From Fistulifera solaris (lineage: Eukaryota > Bacillariophyta > Bacillariophyceae > Naviculales > Stauroneidaceae): a stretch of DNA of 64,000 nucleotides. Made by a program: the position numbers and the translations under genes. A model generated the notes under the pieces. The model saw only the letters and a program-made list of their open reading frames with translations. It made no database searches and was not told the origin of the DNA. Below are positions 45,760 through 56,578 of this stretch, one piece after another; the first letter of the stretch is position 1; each line of letters starts with the position of its first letter. The stretch spans positions 310,001 to 374,000 of the forward strand of contig AP026152.1 in the NCBI GenBank assembly GCA_030295235.1. Direction: 5' to 3'.

Positions 45760-47320
45760 TCATGACGTGGTTTGAGTCGGCCACTGGAACTCGTTCACAT
45801 GCTGGATTGACGACGGCAATTTGAGCGGCAACCGGCGCCGCTTCTCCCCCAAAGACTGTGATATGTACGCCGCGTAATCGGTCAAGTAAGAGGTAACTTC
45901 CGACGTAGTTGTCTTACTGATGATTCCTTTGAACATCGTTGACTTGATAAAAGTAATGTCAAATTCCATTCTCAGCTTTATCTTTTCGTCGCCATCGGAT
46001 TTCACCATCAGTCGGTCTGTCACGTAAAAACAGTCGGCCATGGGTACATCTCGTACTATTGTTTTCGTTTCTATCATCATACCATAGTTTCCGTACCGCA
46101 TGCATTTCTGTTCTTTACTAGCATCCGCTTGTGGTGGAGCGAGTGGGATATTCATGGGGTGGGTGTAATTGATGATTCGTGTCGACTCGACGTCGCTGAC
46201 TTTCTTCCACCGCGAAGCAGAAAGAGACATATCGCCTCGACCCTCCAAATACCGTGATATGGAGTGATTCGCTTCGTCTTGAACAAAGAGGGCAAAAAAG
46301 CGATCCAGACTGCAATTTAAAGCATGGTTATCCACTATCACCGTTTTCATTTGACCCTCCTTTGTGGCTCTTTCCCATTGTTCTTTCATCGTTTCCACCT
46401 TCAAGGAGGAGTCATCCCTTTCGATGTAATCGACATCGATCATAGCCTTGGATTCTCGTAGAGGATCCGAATTCATTCTTCGGTGGGTACGATGACGCGG
46501 ACTGTCGGCTTTTCGAAGTTTTTCGTTGTGCAGAGCCACCAGCGATGTCCATACCGCCCGAACATTGGCAATCGAAGAGAATATTGTTATATGGTTATCT
46601 TTGCCGTGGACTTGGATGGTATCCTCCTGGGGACGAGCATCCAGAATCTGGATGCGAACAATATCTTCCCAACGAATCGCCAATGATCTTTTTTCCCAAA
46701 AGAAGCGTTTTCCGGAAAACAGCAAACCATTTTCACCGGCGTACAACTGTCCCGAAATTTGTTCCATCTGGCACGGCACGGGGTCTATTTGCGTCCATCC
46801 TACAATCGTTTCAATCTCCGCCGAACTTTTTTACTTTGAGCGCCGTCGTAGCTTTCACCGGATGGGCGTCGGATGGAACATTTTCCTGGATCAATGTCTG
46901 TACGTGTTGAGGAGAACTCCAAGGATCCGAATTCCTTCGTTTGTAAGTGCTAGCTCGTCTTCGTTTGAGATCGAGCAACGCATCGTTGTGCAACGACAAC
47001 AAGAGTGCCCAAAACCGATCCGGTGATTGTGTTCCGTAGAACGAATGTGACGCTTCATTTTTGCAGACCACTTCAATGCCTTGATCGGCTTTTTGCACAA
47101 GTCGAACTTGCTCCCATTCCAGTATGAGTTTACGTTCAAAGAGAAAGAACGATCCGAGAAAATAAATTCCTTTTGATCCCGCATATAATGTGCCGTTGGA
47201 TTTTTCCCACGAACAGTTGTATTCCCCAAAGATATCTCCGACAATGGATTTCATATCATAATACGCCAAGAATGTACTCGGATAACTCGTGTCCGTTGTT
47301 TCGACTTGCAGAGGAGTCAT
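45760..47320 (-). CDS. Double-GRAM plus VASt domain protein (Lam/Aster-like)
   Basis: About 519 residues in one exon. I chose the Met at 47320; a Met 20 codons upstream (47380) would add a hydrophobic MLLLLYALFCSWF start, which does not fit this cytosolic family. Two GRAM domains in tandem: GDIFGEYNCSWEKSNGTLYA with LGSFFLFERKLILEWEQVRL, and SGQLYAGENGLLFSGKRFF with KRSLAIRWEDIVRI. An extra base in the T6 run at 46827-46832 lies between them. Residues about 290-500 form a VASt (StART-like) domain with YVTDRLMVKSDG and FDITFIKSTMFKGIISKTT. GRAMD1/Lam proteins move sterols between ER and plasma membrane. No C-terminal membrane helix is seen here, unlike the gene at 58811. Confidence 0.75.
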
Positions 47321-47824
47321 GGTAATAGTATTACTATTCGAAAACCAGGAGCAAAAGAGAGCATACAGCAGCAAGAGCATGAGAGAGAGAATGATAACAA
47401 GCCTCTCTTGCTTTTAGGAATTTTTTTTTCTGAGCAGCGCGTTTTCTCGTTTCGAACGATCGTCCCTGCAAATAAATGCGAGAATGCGAGCCGAAGGTTG
47501 TGCGGAGCCAGATAAGCAACTGTCACGCACAAATTCTTTTTCTACTTTCTACACTAGTGTGACATATATACCGTTATCTGCTATGGGAGAGGACGAAACG
47601 TAAAATGGAGACCTGGTTTTGTACTTAAATTCAAGAGTTAGAGACGTACAACGTACAGGCGTTAATCGAGAAAGACGATGACGGCATGAAATAACAAATG
47701 CAACAACATTTTTTAGAGGAAGCGGTGCAAAAAATCATTAATAACTGATAACCAACCAACTCAACCATTCTATTCTTCACAATTATCAAGGTATCCTAAA
47801 TCGGAGCTAGAAGTCGACGACGGC
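47321..47824. other. Divergent intergenic region
   Basis: 504 bp between the GRAM/VASt gene and the 2OG oxygenase, holding both promoters. Nothing else is recognised. Confidence 0.5.
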
Positions 47825-48587
47825 ATGCAGAAATATGTCATACACCCTTCATCATCACTATCTTTTAATGTTCTCTATATTGTGCTAGAACTGCTTTTCA
47901 TTGACTCCGCCTTCTCCTTTCTCATCCCCCCGAAAGCACCTTCGACGATCTGTTTGTCGTCACAGCACTGCAACGACGGAATCCCTCGAACGAACTTACG
48001 GTGGCATCGTCTATCGCACATCCGTTTTCAATAAAGAAGAATACGCCATTATCGCCGAAGATGTCGCTCGGGTTGGAACCTTGGTGGCCGAATCACCCAC
48101 GTCCATGGCGAAACGGCGACGCGGCGCAATATTACCGTCGAACAGTCGCACCGTGCAGTTGTTTCGACACGGCAGTCTTCAACAATTCGTCCAACAAATG
48201 ACCTCGTCAGACTACGAATTATCCGAAGAGGTGCCCATCGAAATTCGTTCCTACGATCAGGCCGGGGCGTGCATGGCGTGGCATTCCGATGACATATTGT
48301 ACCAAGATCCTCCGCAAGTCGAAATTATATGGACGTTGGAGAATACGTCGGATTGTCAAACGATGTGGAAAACAACGACGGGGCAAGTGAAATCCGTTGA
48401 AACGGAAAAGAATTCGGTGATTGCGTTACGCGCCGGGGGTCCCGAGCATTGTGTCACCAGTCTAAAACGGGGGAAACGCATCATTCTCAAGTGTGTCTAT
48501 GCCTCGAAAAAGGCCACCTTTGTGTCGCAAACCCAAGATGCCGCCCAATTTCAAGCCGTAAAAACAAAGAAAAAGAAGAAACGTTGA
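47825..48587 (+). CDS. 2-oxoglutarate/Fe(II) oxygenase with plastid-type presequence
   Basis: About 253 residues in one exon. Starting at ATG 47825 and dropping one C from the run at 47926-47931, the N-terminus is a hydrophobic signal (FNVLYIVLELLFIDSAF) followed by a basic, Ser/Thr-rich stretch (RKHLRRSVCRHSTATTES). SAF with Phe at the predicted +1 position matches the diatom ASAFAP plastid-import motif. The catalytic core has AWHSDDI (HxD metal ligands), then SVIALRAGGPEHCVTSLKRGKRI with the distal His and the 2OG-binding Arg, in a double-stranded beta helix as in prolyl hydroxylase-type enzymes. The substrate is unknown. The basic C-terminus is KTKKKKKR. The stop is 41 bp from that of the convergent exonuclease gene. 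Confidence 0.75.
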
Positions 48588-48628
48588 GCGAGACTGTACA
48601 AAATGCTATTTCTACTATAAACAATATC

Positions 48629-49807
48629 TCAGTGGATGATTCCAATGTCAGCTGCATCCAGAATGGGTTCCATGGGATCCAGCAAGCTTTCTTTCGCCAC
48701 CTGCCTTAATTCTCGCACTAGTGTCAGTTTCCAGTCCGGCACGATTGTCCGGTCGCTTTGATAGGGTAACAGCAGGGTCTGGATGAGCCTTTTGGCATGC
48801 TGTCGACGCTGGACTTTGTGTTGCAAGACACTCAGAGGCGATTGATGTCGCAGTGATTGACGCAACTGTGCGGGAGAAAACGTGTCCATGTATCGACGTT
48901 CCAAAGCGTGTGCAATGGCGGCTCCCGCCCACGCGTCTCGCGCCGCATAATGCAACTGCCGATCGGTCAAAGGGATGCAACTCCAATTGCTGATGGTGAT
49001 TGATCGTTTCTTGGGCAAATCGATACCCAATGTGTGTCGAGCGAGTGTCTTGAGTCCTAGGGTGTTTCCTCCTCCTCGAAACACGACGGAAAGATCCAAA
49101 CGACTCCGGGCTTCCATTTTGTGCCACTGGGAACGGAGCTGTAGCAAATCCTGATCAATCCCACAACCCACTTTGACAATCGACTCATCTCGTAGCACCG
49201 CAGCGAGCAATGGTCCACAAGCTGTACTGACTTTTCCGTTCTTTCGTGCCAATTGGATCACAAGATTCGAATGCAGGGTGGAAAGTTGCACCGTGGCCGG
49301 TCCCCGAAATGTGGTTTGTCTCAGTATATGCGGAAGGATCGGCACGGACTGTCGAACAAAATCAAAGTGAGTGAGATATGAAATTCCATGAATTTCTGTT
49401 TCACAGAAGAAAGCGGAAAAAGGGGCTCAGTCGCCTGATATGTAAGACTAGGTAGGCATATACGTTTCTTTTCATTAGGGTAATACCCCAAATGCAATGT
49501 AGCTGGTAAGACATCATCACCCACAATCTCCTTTTGTAGATCCGCTTGATAAGGCCAATACGAGAACACCTACCTCCACATCGAGTCCTAAAATACAATC
49601 ACCGGAAGAAATATGATCCCCCAACCACTGGGAAACGATCTTGGGGTCATTGGTATACGTCAAAGGAAGACTTTGCGTGTATCGATTGGATGGGCCGATC
49701 GACTCCAGCTTTGGCAATTCGAGTTCTTGCGTAAAATACCGTCGATGAACCGGATAGGCCATAGTGACCGTGCACAACAGCACGGCAACGACAGAACGGA
49801 ATATCAT
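48629..49807 (-). CDS. RNase D / WRN-type 3'-5' exonuclease domain protein
   Basis: 317 residues. Exon 1 49574-49807 (78 codons); intron 49349-49573 (225 bp); exon 2 48629-49348, phase 0. DEDDy exonuclease motifs: LGLDVE|SVP (motif I Asp and Glu, with the intron right after the Glu), KVGCGIDQDLLQL (motif II) and HYAARDAWAG (motif III Tyr and Asp). The N-terminus MIFRSVVAVLLCTVTMAYPV is a signal peptide, so an organelle or secretory route is likely; the start at 49807 is chosen because it opens with this signal. No HRDC domain is present. It probably trims RNA 3' ends or degrades DNA in an organelle. Confidence 0.82.
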
Positions 49808-50393
49808 GACTGCGTATCTTCGCCGCTCGCGACACTCAGCCACAGCTCCAAATGATTTTATTGAATGTAAAACCTTACATGCAATCAAATGTCGTTCGCC
49901 CAATTCAAAAAGCTTCTCCGCGTCACTCGGGAGTTTCGGATCGAATGAATCCTTTTTCCAAGGTGATCATGTTCCGATTCGATTCCGATGGAAAGGAACA
50001 ATGATGGATGGCATATTCCGATGATTCTTCTGTTTTTGAGGCCTTCCTCGTTGCAGCTTTTGCCAGCAGCTGCAACGAAACTTCAACCTATCGATTGCCG
50101 TTGCGACTCGAGATTCGAATTTTCATTCCCGCTTCCTCGGGTTTGATGATGTAAGCATTTTTGTTACGTCATTCATGACCGCAAAGCGTTTTCCAGATAC
50201 AGTATACGAAAGAAAGTACTCGAACCAGTGTGCATGACGTGTTCCGCTCCACTCTTTCTGTATCCTTCAACGTGGCACGGAATACTGCAGGAGCGAGATT
50301 CGTTTTCGACGTCTCTAAACACTTTTGGATGTTGCTGTTCGAAAAACACTTTTGAGAGAGGTTGTTAGCCTTTAGCAACCTGACAAAGAAACA
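49808..50393. other. Divergent intergenic region
   Basis: 586 bp between the exonuclease (minus) and MLO-like copy B (plus). CGTTGCAGCTTTTGCCAGCA / GCTGCAACG around 50050-50075 forms a loose inverted repeat. No gene is seen. Confidence 0.45.
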
Positions 50394-53300
50394 ATGGACG
50401 CCAACGAGAATGGCTGTTCCACTGCAATTGAGGAAGATCCTTTGGTCGAATATGGGGCACTTTCGGTGGGGGTTATGACCTTGGGTCTCATTTTGCTCGT
50501 CGAAGTAATACGGCATAAAATTGATCATGAGGCCCACGGAAGACCCTTCTTTCAAGCCGTCCTCTCCGGAGTCTATTCGGAGCGTAAGTACAAGTAAGAA
50601 CCGTATTGTAGTAAGCGAGCTCACTCTCACTCGGCAAAAACATCAGTCGCGACACTGGGGATTGTCGAATTCATGCTCTATGTTTTGAATACTTATTATC
50701 ATGATTTGGATCAAAAGAAATACAAAGTCTTTGCCGATGTTCACTTTGCTTTATTTTATACGGCCATTTTAAATGCCTTTCAATCCGTACTACTGGCCTT
50801 TGTCAGCAATCGAGTCGCTCATCGGATCTGGGTCAAAACCGAAATGCTCGAAGTCAACCATTATGTGGAGATCCGAGAAGAATTCGAAAAGGTCAAAAAA
50901 GATGTTTGGTTTACGGCGGGCTCTTCGACCGCCGCTTCGTCGGACGGAGACAACACCACTCCAGTAGAACCGTCGACCTGGTACAGTTATCCGCTATTGC
51001 GAAGATATCGATACAATCAACTTTTGCTACAAATCCGCTTTCACGAACTCCGGATGCATTTCATTGATGCCTACAAACTGCCCATTCGATTAAAGCTGTC
51101 CGACTACTTGTTAAAAAAGCCAGGAACGCGTTCTTCTCAAGCTGGTGCATGTTTCCTCCATGGCGTGGCTTTTGCTAACGGGCGCCGTCAATCTTCTTTA
51201 CTATTTGACCGGAATCATCAGCTACGAAGCCAATGAATCATTGATCGGTATTACTCTGAATGTTGTTTTCTTACTCTGCATGACCACGTTTGCCGGAGTG
51301 GCAGCGTTGGTCTACTGGAAAATGAAAGCGGTTTTTCGAGCCATCATGGGCGAAGAAAAGTTGTGGGATGTTCACAACGCCGATCAAGAAGAACGGGACC
51401 GCTTGGCAGTCAAGCAACTTGAGCTGTTTTGGGGCAGTGACCCAAAGTACGTCATAGCGTTGCTGCAGTTTATGCAGTTTGGTTATGCCGTCATGGTTTC
51501 GGTGACGATTATATTCTGGGATGAAGTCAGCACGAGTGATTATTCGGTCGTGCTGTACCTTGCTTTAATTGGCTTTTGTTATGCTATTTTCGTCATGGTG
51601 GCCGCTCAAGTGGTTCCTCAATACACCATGTGCACGAGTCTTGCGCAGCTGATAAACGAGGAAACGCTGGATGAGGTTCTCTGCACTTACCGTCTCGATG
51701 AAGCAAAACAAAGTAGCGAAGATTCTCCGGATTTGTGGGAGGATGACGACGATAGCGTCTCACTCCTCGAGGAAACTGATCACATAACAGAGTCGAGGGG
51801 TGGCTCGATCATGAAACGCGTGTCATCGGTTCTGTCCGCTACTGACTCACATTCATCTCCCGGCCAGTTTTCCGGTGCACACAGTACCGACAAGGCACAT
51901 TTAATGGCTCAACTTGTCAAGTTAGACACGGATTCGCTTCGAACCATTTTACCCATGAGTCTTGCTGCAGAGAGTACGAATGCCGAAAAGCGAATGGAGC
52001 GAGCAAATCGTGTTGCTCGTAGAAAGACAAGGTGAGGTCGATCTGTTTCAGACTCTCTTTGAGTATACGCTATCCTAACATCTATTTGGCTTTTATTAAC
52101 AGGTCTGAAGGTGTAGCGGCAATGGCAACTGGGTCATCGTTCCTTCGAGCGTCTAACCATAGAGGTTCGGTGGACGATACCCAAATGATTCTCCGCGGTA
52201 CTGACCTTGATCCCGTTGTTGAAACAGAAGCAAGCATTACAGCGACATCGTATCGACGCAGCGAACGGCGGAAAGCGAAATCGGATGGGGTAACTGGTAT
52301 GATTCCAGACCTGGCGGAAACTGAGCCATTCGAGCCAGTTCTGATTCACACAAAGCGAAAAGGAGTCCGAATCAAGTTAGAAGAAGACGATAGCTCAGTT
52401 GGAGGGCATAGTGATGTGGATGATGTCCCCGAAATCGATATTGTCATGAATGACATTGTGTCACTCCAAAGTCACTCACACTTCTCACTTCTGCTGTGGC
52501 TTCGGCAATATTTCCTGAGCAAAAAGTATGTCCTTGTAAGCAATGTCTTTGGAACGATGATAGCCTTCTTCTTCGTCGGGAAGCGCGTTGAACGATTTCT
52601 CCATACGGATGGTATACTAGAGGGAGACAAATACGTTTCATTTGATTTTAAGGAATCCCACTCCTTCTGGGCTCTACTACTGATGATGTGTGCTTTTGTC
52701 ATCGTGGATATAACTATCCTCTCTTTGCTGGGTTTTCGTGCACTGACACGCAAGGAACGAAAGATCAATATCGCAGCAGCGCTGGACATAGTTCTCGTTT
52801 CAACGTGCATGATGATGCTCATTGTTGCCGAAATCGCAAGGTGCTGTGATTCAGTGGTTAATGATTCATCTACAGGTAATAGGGATGCTTCCTGTACTTG
52901 TGCTACATTCGGAGCGAGATTGGATGGCGGTCTCGGGAATATCGAGCCATATGTCTCGCTATTGGCATTGCGAGTGTTTCGACAGGTATTTGCTTCCTAT
53001 CTAGTGAAATGCACAGAAAATGGACATCAGAAAGTTGTGGAACAGTCGGATTTCAAGACGAATCCTTTTGATGTATTTGGAGAGTCAACTGGACCCAACG
53101 GCGTCCTGTCTAATCAGCCCCACGGCCACGCCACCACCCATCACGGCCAAGAAAAAGCATCCCTCGAAACCGTTTCAAAATTATGGATGTCTGCTGTAAG
53201 TCAACACCCAGAAATCGTTGAAAAGCACGGTCAGTTTAGCGGAGAAATCTTGAAAGTGATGCTGGGAATTTATATCGAGAATGATGCCACCAGACTAGAT

Positions 53301-54456
53301 AAAACAGAATCAGAATTACCGGTAAAGAAAGGTGCTGCAGTCACGTACTCGGTCAACCGCGAATTTTCTGGGCTATCCTCTGCGGCACAAAGTATCATTC
53401 TGGCAGGGAAACTGGGTCGCAGCGTGAGGCAGTTGACCATGGAAGAAAAGCGCAAAAGATTCTCTCTCGGCCGATAAATCACGAGTTGAAAGGATCAAAT
53501 TCAAAATCTGTGAAGAGGACAACTTGACGGATCACGCTGTGGCTTTCAAAGTCCCTAATGCGCGTTTAGTCCGCTCGATGCGCAGATGCGATCGGAAGGT
53601 ACTTCCCATCCTGAATCATTGGACTTCTGTTGACGTCGTTATGACGAAATATGAAATGGTCTATTTTGATGCAACTGATAAAGCTGCTGATACCGGGCTT
53701 CTTGAAGCTTTAAAAGCTACAAGAGGCGGGAAAAGTTTACGCCTTAAAGACGTCGCTATCGGCCGTCGTGTTGTTGGACATTTAGAATTCTCAGAGATCG
53801 AGTCGGTTCTTGTTCATCGATTTTTCCCCGGCCACTCCGCGGAATCTGAAAGTGGTAGCGTCCGAGGCGCATCGCAAGTTGAATTCTGGATTGCTGCACA
53901 TCTTCACCTCGGTGAAATGTGGAACACGATCAAACAAGATCAGCTGAGAATAAAAACAGTTGACGGAAGAGAATTGGTGCTACGTTTCTACTCTGACTTG
54001 GAAGATGCGCAACATCATCCAGAACAATATGGTCCCGACACAGAAGAGAAAGGCCCGATTCACAAGAATAATGCCTTCCAGTGGGTCCAAACAATTGGTC
54101 GATACTGCGGACCCATTCAACTTAAGCAAAAACTTCCTCATTTCGGAGACCAAACGGATGAAGAACTCCGGGACTATCTTTTTGTTGTAAATGACGACCA
54201 CAAACACCATCATCACCGAGGCGATTTAAGAAGTCGGTGGTCCACGGCCTTCCCACACGCCGGACGCCAGTTATCGTTCAATGGCGACCACTCTCCCACG
54301 AGACGAGGATATGCGCGCCCAGCATCATTTGGCGAAAGTGCAGTCGATGGTACTACATCACCCCTTCCGAGACCGGGAAGGCTTTTCCAGCGCTCAAAGT
54401 CGGAGACAGAGAAAGATACCGTTTTCACAGAAATCAATGAAAGATTAGAACTGTAG
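50394..54456 (+). CDS. MLO-like membrane protein with C-terminal PH-like domain (copy B)
   Basis: About 1,308 residues. Exons 50394-50583, 50647-52031 and 52103-54456; introns 50584-50646 (63 bp) and 52032-52102 (71 bp). It is paralogous to 17491-21814 along its whole length: ALSVGVMTLGLILLVEVIRH, HFALFYTAILNAFQSVLLAF, HVSSMAWLLLTGAVN, LQFMQFGYAVMVSVTIIFW, VVPQYTMCTSLAQL, then GGHSDVDDVPEID, three more helices (SNVFGTMIAFFFVG, SFWALLLMMCAFVIVD, VLVSTCMMMLIVAE) and the PH-like domain (RRCDRKVLPILNHWTSVDVV to FQWVQTIGRYCG). One extra base is dropped at each of A6 51113-51118 and A4 53454-53457. The second intron, after RRKTR and before SEGVAAM, is absent from copy A. A His-rich HKHHHH patch follows the PH-like domain. 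Confidence 0.78.
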
Positions 54457-54589
54457 CATTAGCGAGTCATTTAATTGTCGTAAAGAACATCGCTTGTAGG
54501 ACGCTTTATGTGCAATCAAGAAGGCAAATTTTATCCCGTGGCACTCCCACTGGAAGATGCATTGCTTTGGCGCTGGCCCATTCTCTGAA

Positions 54590-54850
54590 TCTTCATTATC
54601 CCTGCAAGGGAAAATCACAGTCTCGACGTGAAATCCTAAACCAAGGCGTCGAGCTACATTGTCATATCCACCAAAATTGATAATCGACTCGTGCAAATAT
54701 TTAGCTTCCTCGTCATCGGAACCAGTCAGCTGGCTGGGTGAAGGAATCCTTATGGATGGATCAGCGAGAGGCGGACTTTTTCGCAATTCTTGTTGTCGTA
54801 TGAAAGACAAGAGTCACACAGCAAAGTCAAGATGAGCCCATTGTGGTGTA
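54590..54850 (-). pseudogene. Broken extra C-terminal module of the plastid repeat protein
   Basis: Downstream of the stop at 54852 the minus strand continues with a second copy of the gene's last module. WKNGKPRNGLATPQWAHLDFAV, then TGA where the intact copy has CGA, then LLSFIRQQELRKSPPL, IRIPSPSQL and INFGGYDNVARRLGLGF. It aligns with DFAVRLLTFIRRREMRKNPPL and IIKFGGYENVARRLGLAF of the intact copy. Reaching it would need both a frame change after LGLAF and readthrough of a nonsense codon. This looks like a tandem duplication of exon sequence now outside the gene. Confidence 0.6.
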
Positions 54851-54851
54851 G

Positions 54852-56195
54852 CTAGCCCGTTCCTTGGTTTCCCATTTTTCCACTCGCTGAGTAAAAAGCA
54901 AGGCCAAGGCGTCGAGCCACATTTTCGTATCCACCAAACTTAATGATGGATTCGTGTAAATAAATAGCTTCCTCATCTCCTGCACTCAATTGGATGGGAG
55001 AGGGGATTTTTATGGTTGGATAAATCAAAGGTGGATTTTTTCGCATCTCTCTTCTTCGTATAAACGTCAAAAGTCGTACCGCGAAATCTATACTGAACGG
55101 CCCGAAATTCAAGTCCGCATAGAGATCCGACTTTTCCACCGTTTTCATTCCGAAACGCGCCGCGAGAAACTTACGGCCACCGTAGAACTGTATTAACGAA
55201 TACAGCTGATCGAAACCGTGTCGTTTGACATCTTCCACGACCGGAAATGTTTCGTCCTTGCCGTATTCGTTCAAATAGCGCTGCAACTCCATCAGTAGCT
55301 CCAATTGGCCTTCAAAGTAATACCATTCACGGAATGGAACCATTCCCGCCAAACGGGCTACCTTTTCTGCCCCTCCAAAACGATGGAACGCTTGACGAAG
55401 GTCATCTCGGCCTTCTTTGGCGAATTCACTGGGACGCGGCATCCATACGGCGGGTCGTTGATGATTCTCGCGGTAGAAGGATACGTACGTGTATCTAAAG
55501 AAATAGGAAGAGAATGGGCACTTTGATGAGTGGGTCACAAATAAAGTTTGTCGAGTAAAAAGATAGCAAAGATCCGCTTACAATTCCTTGAGCAGTGTTT
55601 TCGTATTCCAATATCCCTTGGGTTTTCGTCCTTCTTGATGTTTCCATTTCAGTGACGACTCTTGCTCGTGTTTTGTGTTCTTGCGACTCAAAGAGGGTGG
55701 ACTTTGCATCGATAGTGTTGCGTCGGCTTGTACCAATTGACGCAATTCCGGAGACGCCTGTACTGCTTCCTTCCATCGACCGGGAATCACCGGACTGCCA
55801 CCCCATAATTGCGACACGGCGTCTCGTCCACCCCATTTGACCAAAGCCGCACGCAAATCGTGTCGTTGATAATATCGCAACAGGACTTCATTCGGAATGG
55901 GTGGAGGTTGGTGTAGGGGCAATGCAACGCCGTGATCGCTCCAAAAGGTGCGCAACTCCGCTTGCAAATGATCGAGGTTGGACCAATAACCATCGGGGCG
56001 TCGAACGGTGGGTTTTCTGCGCTTTTGTCGTAGACGACGTGGTTTCCTTTCGGAGTTTTCTTCGTTCAAGCCAGACAACAACGTTACACTATTAAAAAAC
56101 TTTCGGACATGTTGTGATCGATGATGATCTACAAAGGCGTCCGAGAAGAAGAACAACGAAAGAAATAACCCGGCGCGTCGTAGGCTTCGTTTCAT
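54852..56195 (-). CDS. Plastid-targeted repeat protein with FGGxxxVARRLGL modules
   Basis: 418 residues. Exon 1 55582-56195; intron 55495-55581 (87 bp, GTAAGC...TTTAG, splitting a Leu codon); exon 2 54852-55494. The N-terminus has a signal (RRAGLFLSLFFFSDAF) with Asp-Ala-Phe at the likely cleavage point, followed by a basic region, fitting diatom plastid import. The body is a series of loosely repeated modules, each ending in DLR..(F)GG...VA...G: HDLRAALVKWGGRDAVSQLWG, DDLRQAFHRFGGAEKVARLAG, DQLYSLIQFYGGRKFLAARFG and LHESIIKFGGYENVARRLGL. Similar modules occur in plant and algal organelle proteins of poorly defined function. The start gives the complete signal; I am sure of the repeats and unsure of the role. 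Confidence 0.68.
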
Positions 56196-56578
56196 TCGAA
56201 TACTAACACGAAGAGTCCCCGCATTTGAGTCTCATTATATGAAGCTGCAATTACAAATACTCCAAGCTTGGCCATAGCATCATCATTGTTTGCTTATTTT
56301 ATTGCTTCCAAAAACAAAAAGCGGAAAACGCAATGAACCGTCGAAAAAAGAGGACGCATGACGGTCGTCAAAGTGAATTTGAGTCACGAGTTCATTATTT
56401 CGTTCAGTCACTATAAATGCGTCATCTGAGTGCCGGATGGTGTGACTCGCTGCTTTTCGAAAAAATGAAGAGAAAAAAAATGAAAAACGAAAACGAAAAC
56501 GAAAACGTACCGACTCATCAACATTAAAAGCCACAAAGAAAGACGAATCTTAGCAAGGAATCAGTTCAGCGAGACAGT
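56196..56578. other. Divergent intergenic region with short simple repeat
   Basis: 383 bp between the plastid repeat protein and the M3 peptidase. It contains a (GAAAAC)n run of about four units near 56483-56506, which gives a spurious Phe/Arg-rich frame on the minus strand. Confidence 0.5.
56483..56506 (+). repeat. (GAAAAC)n simple repeat
   Basis: About four consecutive hexamer units, just upstream of the M3 peptidase start region. It is short and probably neutral. Confidence 0.6.

Noticed and set aside
56283-56534. 83-codon minus-strand Phe/Arg-rich frame
   Set aside because: Produced by the GAAAAC simple repeat and an A-rich stretch.
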